Positions 46,685 through 54,908 are shown, counted from the stretch's first letter. The stretch is DNA of 64,000 nt from Acetobacterium wieringae (GCF_026646375.1 NZ_JAIPPU010000010.1:88199-152198), one strand, 5' to 3'. The notes: a model not told the origin generated them from the sequence alone. Translations and numbers: made by a program.

Positions 46685-46716
46685 TTTTCTGTTTGTATGA
46701 TCCCTTTATGAATCAT
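46681..46716 (-). CDS. 11-residue leader frame coupled to the APC permease
   Basis: AAGGAG precedes an ATG at 46716; the frame MIHKGIIQTEK ends with TGA overlapping the permease ATG (ATGA). The permease itself has only a weak ribosome site, so its translation probably depends on termination of this peptide. Confidence 0.5.
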   Translation of the reverse strand: MIHKGIIQTEK

Positions 46717-46757
46717 ACACTCCTTTCTTTTTGGGATTTGTTTGCTTCTCTAAAAAT

Positions 46758-46895
46758 ACTGCGATGCGCTTCGCTGCCAGTTTTGCACAAAACAATTCTT
46801 ACACTGTACGTCGTACAGGCTATCGCCTGTTCGCCTACACGTTACAGAATTGATTATGAAAACCGACAGCAAAGCAATTGTTGTTCGTTGTTTTA
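46758..46895. repeat. Family 2 palindromic repeat, copy R2
   Basis: The two halves are imperfect inverted repeats: GCGATGCGCTTCGCTGCC-AGTTTT on the left matches the complement of AAAACCGACAGCAAAGCAATT on the right in blocks. The centre has TGTACGTCGTACA. It aligns with R1 at 30070. It lies in the leader of the APC permease. Confidence 0.65.
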
Positions 46896-46927
46896 ATTAC
46901 AACTATACATTATGATCTGTTTCAATA

Positions 46928-47012
46928 AAAAAACGGGGTTCTTCCAGCCACCTGCCAGCGGTCTGAAAAGTCAGACGGCCAGCGCTTCGCTGTAAAAACC
47001 CCATTGTTTATG
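46928..47012 (-). terminator. Compound terminator after the ArgD-like aminotransferase
   Basis: An outer GGGGTTTT / AAGAACCCC stem encloses an inner CGTCTGAC / GTCAGACG-type hairpin, and the minus strand then has a T run. Confidence 0.7.
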
Positions 47013-47036
47013 TTTGTTTTCATCTATTTAGTTTTT

Positions 47037-48254
47037 TTAGTTCACCAGTTCGTTGACGGTGGCTTCAATGATGCTGTAGGCTTTGTCACAATCGTCTTTG
47101 GTGACAATCAGCGGTGGAATCATCCGGATGATGTTCTGGCCGATGGCGGTAATCAACAGTTTTTTCTCCAGCACCCCGTGCTTGACATCAACGCCGGAGA
47201 TACCCTCTTCAAATTCCACCCCGATCAGCAGGCCCTGGCCACGGACTTCCTTGACCTTGGGCAGATCTTTTAAGCGCTCCATAAAATAGCCCCCCATTTC
47301 CCGGGCATTGCCGGCCAGGTCGCGGTCGAGCAGCTCGGTGATCTGGGCCAGCGAGGCCGCTGTGGCGACCGGATGGCCGCCGTAGGTGGTCCCGTGAGAG
47401 CCCATTGTAAAGGCTTTGGCAACTTCAGCGGTGGCACAGATGGCGCCGATTGGCATTCCACCGCCCATCGCTTTGGCCATTGAGACAATGTCCGGTTTGA
47501 TGCCGTAATTCATGTACGACATGATCGCCCCGGTCCGGCACCAGCCGGTTTGGACCTCATCAAGCAGCAGCAGCAGACCTTTTTCGTCACAGAGGGCCCG
47601 CAGTCCCTGCATAAATTCCATCGTTGCCGGATGAACCCCGCCTTCGCCCTGAACCGGTTCGATTAAAATGGCGATGGTGTTCTCGTTGACGGCGTCTTTA
47701 AAGGACTGCAGGTTGTTAAACTCGGCATAGCTGAAGCCCGGGGTCATCTCGCCAAAGCCAATCTGGCAGGCATTGTGCGGTTGGCCGGTGGCACTGAGGG
47801 CTCCCATGGTCCGACCATGAAAGGACATCCGCGCCGTGACGATGTTGTAGCGCTCTGGGCCGTAGGTTTCCACCCCGTATTTCCGGGCCATTTTGATCAT
47901 CGCTTCGTTGGATTCGGCCCCGGAGTTCTGGAAAAAAATCTTGTCCATGCCGATGCTGGTACAGATCTTTTCCGCCAGCAGCACCTGGGGGATGGTGTAG
48001 GGATAATTGAAGGTGTGAATCACATCAGCAACCTGATCCTGTACCGCTGCGACAACCTTGTCGTTGCAGTTGCCGGTGCTGTTAACCGCAATGCCGGCAT
48101 AAAAATCCAGGTAAGCCTCGCCGTTTTCGTCATAAATGTACATATCTTTGGCCGTCTCGGCGATAAAATCAAACCGCTCGTAGGTTTCAATCATATAGGT
48201 GTCAACTTTTTGTTTCAGTTCTTCTTTTGTCAGTCCGGTGTCTTTCAGTTTCAT
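47037..48254 (-). CDS. Class III aminotransferase, acetylornithine/diamine type
   Basis: 405 residues, PLP-dependent. NSGAESNEAMIKMARKY, FHGRTMGALSATG, LLLLDEVQTGWCRTG (cofactor-binding Asp) and SMAKAMGGGMPIGA (PLP lysine) are intact. The closest recognisable group is ArgD/GabT-like enzymes that act on terminal amino groups of ornithine derivatives, diamines or omega-amino acids. Context (permease, Fe-ADH, second aminotransferase, XRE-cupin regulator of the PuuR kind) argues for catabolism instead of arginine synthesis. Its promoter and attenuator-like hairpin lie upstream. Confidence 0.88.
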   Translation of the reverse strand: MKLKDTGLTKEELKQKVDTYMIETYERFDFIAETAKDMYIYDENGEAYLDFYAGIAVNSTGNCNDKVVAAVQDQVADVIHTFNYPYTIPQVLLAEKICTSIGMDKIFFQNSGAESNEAMIKMARKYGVETYGPERYNIVTARMSFHGRTMGALSATGQPHNACQIGFGEMTPGFSYAEFNNLQSFKDAVNENTIAILIEPVQGEGGVHPATMEFMQGLRALCDEKGLLLLLDEVQTGWCRTGAIMSYMNYGIKPDIVSMAKAMGGGMPIGAICATAEVAKAFTMGSHGTTYGGHPVATAASLAQITELLDRDLAGNAREMGGYFMERLKDLPKVKEVRGQGLLIGVEFEEGISGVDVKHGVLEKKLLITAIGQNIIRMIPPLIVTKDDCDKAYSIIEATVNELVN

Positions 48255-48299
48255 TGCTTATTTCCTTTCCCTGTTCATGCGTGCTAACCCATCATACCG

Positions 48300-48350
48300 T
48301 CAGCTTCGCTGTCGGTTTAAAACCACCAGCAAGGCAAGCGTTGTTTGTGT
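48300..48350. repeat. Short family 2-like palindrome
   Basis: CAGCTTCGCTGTCGGTTT opposite AAACCACCAGCAAGGCAAGC; matches the arms of R2 (46758) without its centre. Lies in the leader of the aminotransferase gene. Confidence 0.5.
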
Positions 48351-48397
48351 CATTATCTTTTCATCTTTTGACAAACCCCTTCGTTTGTCAGATAAAC

Positions 48398-48438
48398 AAA
48401 AAAAAACGCCGAAACATGAATCCTCATGTTGCGAACGC
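48398..48438 (-). terminator. Attenuator-like terminator in the aminotransferase leader
   Basis: On the minus strand CGCAACATGA / TCATGTTTCG forms a hairpin followed by nine T residues. It begins about 20 bases after the predicted transcription start and 150 bases before the gene. Confidence 0.65.
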
Positions 48439-48446
48439 CTTCGTCC

Positions 48447-48493
48447 TGTCAATTGACACCTACAATATACCACGTGTGCATTATGGTGTCAAT
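48447..48493 (-). promoter_or_regulatory. Promoter of the ArgD-like gene with flanking operator
   Basis: TTGACA (48492-48487), 17-base spacer, TATATT (48469-48464). GGTGTCAAT (48485-48493) and ATTGACACC (48452-48460) are inverted repeats around the promoter, and TGTCAATTGACA (48447-48458) is itself a perfect palindrome at the start site. A TGTGCA half-site lies in the spacer. Confidence 0.75.
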
Positions 48494-48569
48494 ACACATC
48501 GCATATTTATTTTATTTTTTTTATAAAACGCTATATAATGGGGATTATGACCAGTAAAGCAGTTTTTAT

Positions 48570-48587
48570 TGTGCAATATAATGCACA
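48570..48587. promoter_or_regulatory. Candidate operator TGTGCA-N6-TGCACA
   Basis: Perfect inverted repeat between the XRE-cupin gene and the aminotransferase promoter. The same TGTGCA occurs in the promoter spacer at 48475-48480. Likely binding site of the adjacent XRE-cupin regulator. Confidence 0.5.
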
Positions 48588-48609
48588 TCGCCTAATCCCG
48601 ACAGAGGAC

Positions 48610-48634
48610 CTAAAACCGCACCGGTGGCGGTATT
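48610..48634 (-). terminator. Terminator of the XRE-cupin gene
   Basis: ACCGC / GCGGT stem with TTTT, starting at the stop codon. Confidence 0.6.
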
Positions 48635-49189
48635 TTACTGTTTAAAGACAAAAACAATCATAAATTTAAGGGTCTCGCTGCCCTGGTTCCAATAAATATG
48701 TTTGACCGCCGTTTCAAAGCTGAGGGCATCTTCCTGTTTGACCCGGTAGAAACTGTTGTCGACTTCCAGGGTCAATTCGCCGGCGTGCACGACAATGTAC
48801 TCTTTGGTTCCCTGACCATGGGCGCCACTGACATAGCAGGCCCCGGGTTTAATTTCAATTTCATAGATTTCAAACAAACGGTTCTTCTCAAAGGGAAAAT
48901 AGGTATAGACGGCATACTGGCCGGGCACCTCTTTGGACGGCAGCAGCCGCTCGCGGTCAACCTGATAAACCCCGACCCCCGGAGTCCGGGTCAGATCAGC
49001 CAGATCAACCCGCAGGCCACTGACAATCTTGCCCAGGGTGCCAATCGTCGGGTTGGCTTCGCCCCGTTCAATCTGCCCCAGCATACTTTTGCTGACCCCG
49101 GTCTGTTCGGCTACCTCGTCCATGCTCATGCCCTTTTCCTTGCGGATCGCTTTTAAATTGATTGAAATATTTTTATTCAGGTAATCCAT
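48635..49189 (-). CDS. XRE-cupin regulator (PuuR-like)
   Basis: 184 residues: an N-terminal helix-turn-helix (MSMDEVAEQTGVSKSMLGQIERG) and a C-terminal cupin (IKPGACYVSGAHGQGTKEY, HAGELTLEVD). The family senses small metabolites such as amines or amino acids through the cupin domain and often represses neighbouring transport and catabolic genes. It lies directly upstream of the ArgD-like aminotransferase, and palindromes that could be its binding sites occur around that promoter. The effector is unknown. Confidence 0.9.
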   Translation of the reverse strand: MDYLNKNISINLKAIRKEKGMSMDEVAEQTGVSKSMLGQIERGEANPTIGTLGKIVSGLRVDLADLTRTPGVGVYQVDRERLLPSKEVPGQYAVYTYFPFEKNRLFEIYEIEIKPGACYVSGAHGQGTKEYIVVHAGELTLEVDNSFYRVKQEDALSFETAVKHIYWNQGSETLKFMIVFVFKQ

Positions 49190-49299
49190 CCTCTTCGCCT
49201 CGACTTTCTTAGGCTAAGTTTAACCGAAGACGCGGGCAAAATCAACGGGACAACCATCTTTGTCAGGCTCTCCACAGAACAAAATTCTTCACTGATCAC

Positions 49300-49431
49300 G
49301 TACCGACAATTATTACATCAAGTTGTGTACATCAAGGCGAACAGTTGTGACGATGAAGTATTTATTTCGTCTTCAATAATTCGCAACTGTACGAATTGTA
49401 AGCACACAACAGATTAATCATTGGTCGGTAC
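49300..49431. repeat. Palindromic MITE-like repeat, family 1, copy D
   Basis: Starts GTACCGACAATTATTACATC and ends GATTAATCATTGGTCGGTAC. The interior has an AACAGTTG / CAACTGT-type hairpin. It lies just downstream of 4-hydroxybutyrate dehydrogenase, opposite in orientation to copy E on the other side of that gene. Confidence 0.8.
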
Positions 49432-49454
49432 GGTAGCTAACGCACCAAAAGCAA

Positions 49455-50573
49455 CTAATAGAGCTGCTGATAAATCGCCCGCACCTGATCTTCGTTGAGC
49501 GGTACGTAGTTGTTGGCCATCAGCCGGGTTTGTTTGGTCATCACGGCTTCGGTAAAATGCTCCAGATCGGTCCGAGTGACGCCATAATCGCGCAGGGATT
49601 TTTTCGGCAGGATATGATCCAGCAGGGTTTCCAAAGCGTCGTAAACTGCTGCCGTATCGCAACCCAGCAGTCCCGCCAGAAAGGCGTTCAGCTCTGCGAT
49701 ACTACCGTCAGGCGCAAGGGCCTGGTAGGTTTTGTAAACGGCCGTAAAGATGGCATAGTTGGCCTCGCCGTGAGGGACATGATAGACTGCCCCGAGCGGG
49801 TAGCTCATCGCATGAACGGCGGCACAACCGGCGTTACCAAAGGCGATTCCGGCAAAGGTGGAGGCGATCATCATATCGCCCAACAGCGGGGTTCGGGCTT
49901 TTGGCCCTTTCTCGGCAATGGTCTGATAACCGTTGATGATCATTTCCATTGCTTTTTGGGAATAGAGCTGACTAAAGGCGCTGGCCTTGGGTGAGGTATA
50001 GGATTCGATCGCGTGAATAAAAGCGTCGATCGAGCTGGTGGCAAAGACGTTCATCGGCAGATCAGAAAGCAGCTCCGGCACCAGGACGGCATAATCGGCA
50101 TAGAGCTCATCCACTGCCAGACCGAATTTTGAATTGATCGCGGTCAGCTCCAGAATGGATATATTGGTGACCTCACTGCCAGTGCCACAGGTGGTCGGAA
50201 TCAGAATCAATTCTTTATCTTTGCTGATTCCCAGTTCTTTATTAAACAGCTCGACCACCGGCACGGTATTTTTAAGGGCAAAGAGCTTGGCGACATCAAG
50301 AATCGTGCCGCCACCGATGGCAAAGACCCGCTTGTACTGGTAGTCTTTGATGTCGGCATAAATCGCTTCGACCATCACGTCAGTGGGCTCACCCGTCACA
50401 TAGCTGCGGTAGTTGACCCGATAGGCGGCGTCACTGATGGCACCGCTGAAATGCTGGGCATAGGTCCGATCACTGATAAAGACCAGATCGCCCGCGCCAA
50501 TCCCGAAATGTTCCCCCACCTCAGTGCAGTGGTCAAATTCGAGGATATGCGGCGTAATTTGAAATTGTTTCAT
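49455..50573 (-). CDS. 4-hydroxybutyrate dehydrogenase (iron-dependent)
   Basis: 372 residues. It matches the clostridial 4-hydroxybutyrate dehydrogenase type closely in memory: length, AIGGGTILDVAKL, LILIPTTCGTGSEVTNIS, DELYADYAVLVPE, FGNAGCAAVHAMSYPLGAVYHVPHGEANY with the iron-binding His residues, and the RLMANNYVPL C-terminus. It reduces succinate semialdehyde to 4-hydroxybutyrate with NADH. The GabT-like gene lies directly upstream, so the pair would carry GABA to 4-hydroxybutyrate. AAGGAG precedes the ATG. It is flanked on both sides by family 1 repeats. Confidence 0.88.
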   Translation of the reverse strand: MKQFQITPHILEFDHCTEVGEHFGIGAGDLVFISDRTYAQHFSGAISDAAYRVNYRSYVTGEPTDVMVEAIYADIKDYQYKRVFAIGGGTILDVAKLFALKNTVPVVELFNKELGISKDKELILIPTTCGTGSEVTNISILELTAINSKFGLAVDELYADYAVLVPELLSDLPMNVFATSSIDAFIHAIESYTSPKASAFSQLYSQKAMEMIINGYQTIAEKGPKARTPLLGDMMIASTFAGIAFGNAGCAAVHAMSYPLGAVYHVPHGEANYAIFTAVYKTYQALAPDGSIAELNAFLAGLLGCDTAAVYDALETLLDHILPKKSLRDYGVTRTDLEHFTEAVMTKQTRLMANNYVPLNEDQVRAIYQQLY

Positions 50574-50651
50574 CGTTTCTCCTTTCAGGTTGATTGTTAG
50601 TTTATCCGGCGATAAGTACGTCTTTTTACTATGGACTCGATGCCAACGACC

Positions 50652-50835
50652 GTACTGACCAATTATTAATCTGTTATTTGTCGCACCATTCGAAATCCGC
50701 TATTCACCTTTCGCATTTGTCGCGGGTAGTCGCCAATTACAACCAAGCTTGTGATTGGCTCGTTAACTTCGCGCGGCATCGGACTCGGCAGAGACTGTCC
50801 GATGGGTATAACATGATGTAACAATTGTCGACCCG
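50652..50835. repeat. Palindromic MITE-like repeat, family 1, copy E with inserted module
   Basis: Starts GTACTGACCAATTATTAATC and ends GATGTAACAATTGTCGAC. The interior module at 50721-50775 (GTCGCCAATTACAACCAAG, GTGATTGGCTCG) is shared with copy C and with the repeat at 30139. It fills most of the gap between the aminotransferase and 4-hydroxybutyrate dehydrogenase genes. Confidence 0.75.
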
Positions 50836-50907
50836 GGGTTTGGCATTTCCCACAGGCTCACTCTAAATCATCGCCTATATTACTTTGTTTGCTTAATAAA
50901 TAACCAA

Positions 50908-52269
50908 TTAAACCGCTTTTACACATTTGACCAGAGCTTTTTCAAAAATATCCAGACCGGCTTCGAGTTGTTCGTTGGTGATTACCAATGGCGCCAGAAA
51001 GCGGATGACATTGCCATAAACACCGGCGCTTTCAATGATCAGGCCATTCTGGGCGGCTTCGGCAACTATCGCCGAAACAAGTTCCGGATCGGGCGCTTTG
51101 GTGGCGCGATCTTTGACAAATTCAATCCCGACCATCGCACCCATGCCCCGGACATCGCCGATGACAGCGTAGTTTTCTTGCCAGCGGTTAAAACGGGCCA
51201 TGATGATGTCGCTGATTTCGCCGGCCCGTAAATCAAGACGATCCCGCTGCATGATTTCAATGACTTTTAGCGCTGCGGCACAGGCGACCGGGTTACCGCA
51301 ATAGGTGCCGCCGATGGTGCCACCCTTGACGGATTCCATAATTTCTTTGCGGGCGGTAATGGCACTCAATGGCAGACCGGCGGCAATCGATTTGGCCGTG
51401 GTGATAATATCCGGTGCCGCGCCGACTTCCTGCCAGTACTGTGAAGCAAACATTTTGCCGGTTCGACAGAATCCGGTTTGAACCTCATCGGCAATCAAAA
51501 GAATCCCTTTTTCATCGCAGATTTTACGGACCGCCTGAACCCACTCCAGTGGGGCGGGAATAAAGCCACCTTCACCCTGAAGCGGTTCAACCACAATTGC
51601 CGCGACATGGTCAGCCGGCGACGATTCTTCAAAGACCCGGTAGATGCTGTCGGTATAGTAGGCAATCGCGTCGGCCGGGCTCATCCCCGCCGGATTGCGA
51701 TACAGATAGGGAAACTGGGCCCGATAGACGCCGTCAGGAAAAGGTCCCAGGCCATGGGCATAGGCTTTTTTCGAGGTCATCGTCATCGTTAGCATTGTCC
51801 GGCCATGGAAGGCCCCGGAAAAAACAATGATGTTCGGGCGTTTGGTGAAGGCCTTGGCGATTTTGACAGCATTTTCATCGGCTTCAGCCCCGCTGTTGGC
51901 AAAAAAGGTCATCTTCTCATCACCCCGTACCGGAACAATGGTGTTTAGCGTTTCGGCCAGCTTCACATAACCCTCATGGGTGACAATATTAAACATCCCA
52001 TGAAAATATTTATCCGACTGATCTTTAACCGCCGCGACAATTTCCGGATGGGAATAACCAATATTGAGCACCCCGACACCACCAACCCAGTCGACAAAGC
52101 GGTTGCCGTCGACGTCTTCAACCATCGCGCCGGCACCTTTCTCGATGACCAGCGGATAGACACATTTGATCGCCCCGGGGATGGCGTCGCCGCGGCGGGC
52201 AATGACTGCCGCCGCCTTGGGCCCGGGCACCTGTTCGGTGATGATTTCTGGTAAGGCATTTTCTAACAT
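50908..52269 (-). CDS. gabT: 4-aminobutyrate aminotransferase-like enzyme
   Basis: 453 residues, class III PLP aminotransferase. RYxDWVGGVGVLNIGYSHP-like start, FFANSGAEADENAVKIAK, FHGRTMLTMTMTSK, LLIADEVQTGFCRTG and TTAKSIAAGLPLSA (PLP lysine) are intact and resemble GABA and 5-aminovalerate aminotransferases. It would convert GABA to succinate semialdehyde. The ATG at 52269 has AGAGGAG upstream; the longer frame from 52356 is not supported. The next gene, 4-hydroxybutyrate dehydrogenase, reduces the product. Its own promoter and attenuator-like hairpin lie upstream. Confidence 0.87.
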   Translation of the reverse strand: MLENALPEIITEQVPGPKAAAVIARRGDAIPGAIKCVYPLVIEKGAGAMVEDVDGNRFVDWVGGVGVLNIGYSHPEIVAAVKDQSDKYFHGMFNIVTHEGYVKLAETLNTIVPVRGDEKMTFFANSGAEADENAVKIAKAFTKRPNIIVFSGAFHGRTMLTMTMTSKKAYAHGLGPFPDGVYRAQFPYLYRNPAGMSPADAIAYYTDSIYRVFEESSPADHVAAIVVEPLQGEGGFIPAPLEWVQAVRKICDEKGILLIADEVQTGFCRTGKMFASQYWQEVGAAPDIITTAKSIAAGLPLSAITARKEIMESVKGGTIGGTYCGNPVACAAALKVIEIMQRDRLDLRAGEISDIIMARFNRWQENYAVIGDVRGMGAMVGIEFVKDRATKAPDPELVSAIVAEAAQNGLIIESAGVYGNVIRFLAPLVITNEQLEAGLDIFEKALVKCVKAV

Positions 52270-52311
52270 TATAAACTCCTCTTTTCTTTTTCTAATGATC
52301 ATTGCGATAAG

Positions 52312-52402
52312 ACCGTACGCGTTGTTTCTTCTCGGCAGCTTACCGAAACGAAACAACGCCAGCCATCAAAGCCCCTTTGCTGTGACCGCGGTTTCGCAAA
52401 TT
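52312..52402. repeat. Family 2-like palindrome in the gabT leader
   Basis: GCGTTGTTTC and GAAACAACGC form an inverted repeat, and CATCAAAGCCCCTTTGCTGTGACCG resembles the right arm of R2 in pieces (AGCAAAG reversed). Assignment to family 2 is tentative. Confidence 0.4.
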
Positions 52403-52410
52403 AATTCGGC

Positions 52411-52449
52411 AAAAAAAAACAAGACCGGGAAGTGACTTCCTTGTCTTGT
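52411..52449 (-). terminator. Attenuator-like terminator in the gabT leader
   Basis: ACAAGAC / GTCTTGT with an inner GGAAGT / ACTTCC stem, followed by nine T residues on the minus strand. It starts about five bases after the predicted transcription start of the promoter at 52461-52488. It also would end transcription from the TspO gene. Confidence 0.7.
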
Positions 52450-52460
52450 TTATGTCTGCT

Positions 52461-52488
52461 ATTATAGCACAGCTACTTGCAGGCGCAA
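52461..52488 (-). promoter_or_regulatory. Predicted promoter of gabT
   Basis: TTGCGC, 16-base spacer, perfect TATAAT. The hairpin terminator follows at once. Confidence 0.6.
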
Positions 52489-52549
52489 TGGCTATTGAGC
52501 CTAAATTATCGGCTGGTTTTTGTGCTGATTAAACAATCACCCCCACGTT

Positions 52550-53347
52550 TCAGGCGTCTTCGGGAGGCGTCACCGGCAGCAGCTGCCAGCGATTTAAGTA
52601 TAACTGAATAATAAGCAATACAACCAGTAAGCCAATGCCCACCAGCGCCGTCATTGCCAAAGCCGGATAAGCCCCCGCAAAACCATCGACTCCGGTTAAG
52701 GACTGATAAATGCCAAAATAACCCCAGGCCACCGGCACCGGCAGGATGGCGTTTTTGGTAACCAGTGTGACCACCGCCGTCACCGCCACCGCCACAATCA
52801 GCATGATGATCCCCCAGACATCCGGGGCAATGCCAAACCCCTGCCAGTCAATACTGACCAGCCAGGAGGCAACATTGACCACCGTGGCAATCAGCAACCA
52901 GCCGGTATACATGCCAAAGGCCGCCGGTAATAACCACTGCCGGCCGGTCTGAATCTTACCGAGCTGCCGCACCAACAGACTCAGGGTGATCGCAAAAGCC
53001 AGAATCACCACTGCCGAGACCCCGATCAGGTTATAGGAAAAAACCACAATCCACAGCATATTGAGGCCACTGGACAGCCAGAACAGATAACTGATCCGGT
53101 CGATGGCCGCGCCGTAATAGTCATCCTTGTTTTTAACCAGCATCATGATACTGGCACTGATGAGCAGCAGATAGATCACACTCCAGATACTGAAGGTTGA
53201 CGGTGCCGGGGTAATCAGGGTTCCGTTCATGTCTGAAATATCCCGCTGAGACATCCCATTGAACACCCCAAAAGCACCAAAACTGTTTACTACCAACGTG
53301 CTGATTAACAGGATCAAACCAATCCAGGCTTTTGTCAATCGCTTCAT
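52550..53347 (-). CDS. TspO/MBR-like membrane protein
   Basis: 265 residues with about eight hydrophobic segments. The N-terminal half has TspO-like features (PAPSTFSIWSVIYLLLI, WLSSGLNMLWIVVF), but it is longer than the five-helix TspO proteins. TspO proteins bind tetrapyrroles and are linked to stress control; a role here is not evident. The ATG at 53347 has GAGGTGA upstream; the 305-codon frame starts too early. It is divergent from the PucR gene. Confidence 0.75.
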   Translation of the reverse strand: MKRLTKAWIGLILLISTLVVNSFGAFGVFNGMSQRDISDMNGTLITPAPSTFSIWSVIYLLLISASIMMLVKNKDDYYGAAIDRISYLFWLSSGLNMLWIVVFSYNLIGVSAVVILAFAITLSLLVRQLGKIQTGRQWLLPAAFGMYTGWLLIATVVNVASWLVSIDWQGFGIAPDVWGIIMLIVAVAVTAVVTLVTKNAILPVPVAWGYFGIYQSLTGVDGFAGAYPALAMTALVGIGLLVVLLIIQLYLNRWQLLPVTPPEDA

Positions 53348-53481
53348 AACACTCACCTCTTCTAATTTTTTTAATGCTGTTCTTTTTATACCCCGTTTTT
53401 TGCCATTTATTAAGGCCTTGCGGTGTATCGTCGCTTTTTTAAAAGACCTTTTTATAACGGGGCGCAAATCAGACCTTCTGC

Positions 53482-53510
53482 TGGACAGCCTAAGCTGCTT
53501 TTAGTATACT
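53482..53510 (+). promoter_or_regulatory. Promoter of the PucR regulator gene
   Basis: TGGACA, 17-base spacer, TATACT, 50 bases before the ATG. Confidence 0.65.
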
Positions 53511-53559
53511 GAAGAAAACGCCCGGTCCTTACTGATTTTATTTTCTTGCGAGGTAGTCT

Positions 53560-54681
53560 ATGTCGATTATTTTAGCCGATTTATTTAACGCCACCAAAAA
53601 AACCTACCAGCTCACGCTGCTGGCCGGCGTTTCCGGTCTGAACACCCCCATTAATTGGGTCCAGTTTACCGAAGACAGTGCCACCACCGATTTTTTAAAA
53701 GGCGGCGAGCTGATTATTACCACCGGCATGAGTTGTGATTCCGACAACTGGCTCTACCACTTTATCAGCCGGCTGATTGCCCGAAAAACCGGCGGGCTGA
53801 TTCTTAATACCGGCCGCTATCTCTTTGTCGAGACCCTTTCTGAAGCCGTTATCGAGCTTTGTGAAGCCCACCATTTCCCGCTTTTTTCAATGCCCTGGAA
53901 AATCCATCTGGCGACCATTATGCAGGATTACGGCAACCGTCTGTTTACCCAGTCCTATCGGGAAGACCGGACCACAATGGCCTTTTCCCAATTGCTTTTG
54001 CACCCTGATGCACCGGAAACCGCCATCGACACCCTAAACAGTCTCGGCTACGAAACCGCAGCCGACTACCAGGTGTTGGTCGCGCTGGCTCCGGAATTCC
54101 CGGCCCGGCTGATCGAGCGGCTGCGTACACAAAGCCCCGGTCTCTATCACTTTCGGCTCAATGAAACCGGGGTCATGATTCTGCCCCACCCCGATCAGAG
54201 CACCCTGACTGCAGCCGTCAGCGAGGTTTCTACTAACTTGGAAGCACCGTTCTGTTTTGGCAGCGGCGCCCGCTGCGCTACCCTGTCAACCCTTAATCAC
54301 AGCTACCAGCAGGCCCTCTTTGCCCTGAAACTGGCCCAAAAGCGGGGCCTGAAGCTGTGCTATTTTGATGAGCAGGGGCTTTTCAAGCTCTTTTTTGCCG
54401 TCCCCGACCGGACCATTCTGACAGCTCTGGCCGATGACAGCCTGAGCCGGCTGGAGGCCCATGATGCCAAGAATCAGACCAATCTGGCGGCGACCCTGCG
54501 GCTCTACCTCGAGCATGACGGCAGCATTCAGGCGGTGGCCGATGCCAGCTTCACCCACCGCAACACAATCAACTACCGGATGAAAAAAATCCGCCAACTG
54601 CTGAACATGGCGCTTTTGACACCAGCCGAAAAATTCAATCTGCAGCTGGCCTTTCTGATTAAGGATTATCTGGCTCTGTGA
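53560..54681 (+). CDS. PucR family transcriptional regulator
   Basis: 373 residues. The N-terminal 125 residues are the PucR N-domain (NWVQFTEDSATTDFLKGGE, LIITTGMSC). The C-terminus has the PucR-type helix-turn-helix (AATLRLYLEHDGSIQAVAD, FTHRNTINYRMKKIRQLL). PucR regulators activate purine, amine or amino-acid catabolic genes in response to a metabolite. It precedes the diaminopropionate ammonia-lyase gene in the same direction, which is the most likely target. A degenerate copy of its 5' end lies at 59684. Confidence 0.92.
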   Translation: MSIILADLFNATKKTYQLTLLAGVSGLNTPINWVQFTEDSATTDFLKGGELIITTGMSCDSDNWLYHFISRLIARKTGGLILNTGRYLFVETLSEAVIELCEAHHFPLFSMPWKIHLATIMQDYGNRLFTQSYREDRTTMAFSQLLLHPDAPETAIDTLNSLGYETAADYQVLVALAPEFPARLIERLRTQSPGLYHFRLNETGVMILPHPDQSTLTAAVSEVSTNLEAPFCFGSGARCATLSTLNHSYQQALFALKLAQKRGLKLCYFDEQGLFKLFFAVPDRTILTALADDSLSRLEAHDAKNQTNLAATLRLYLEHDGSIQAVADASFTHRNTINYRMKKIRQLLNMALLTPAEKFNLQLAFLIKDYLAL

Positions 54682-54908
54682 CTGCGCCGTCGCCAACAGA
54701 AGCTGCCAGTCCCTGACACGGCGACAGCGGCGATAAAAATTTCAACATCCTTCGGGCCAGTTGATCCAGACAACTTTGTAACCTGGAGACGAACAGTTCT
54801 TTAAACGGTCTGTCGGACAGTGTAAAAATTGTTCGGAAAAAACTGGGCAAACAGCGGCCATACCACACTTTTTTTTACAATTCCTGATGATCAAAAAGGA
54901 GCATCCCG

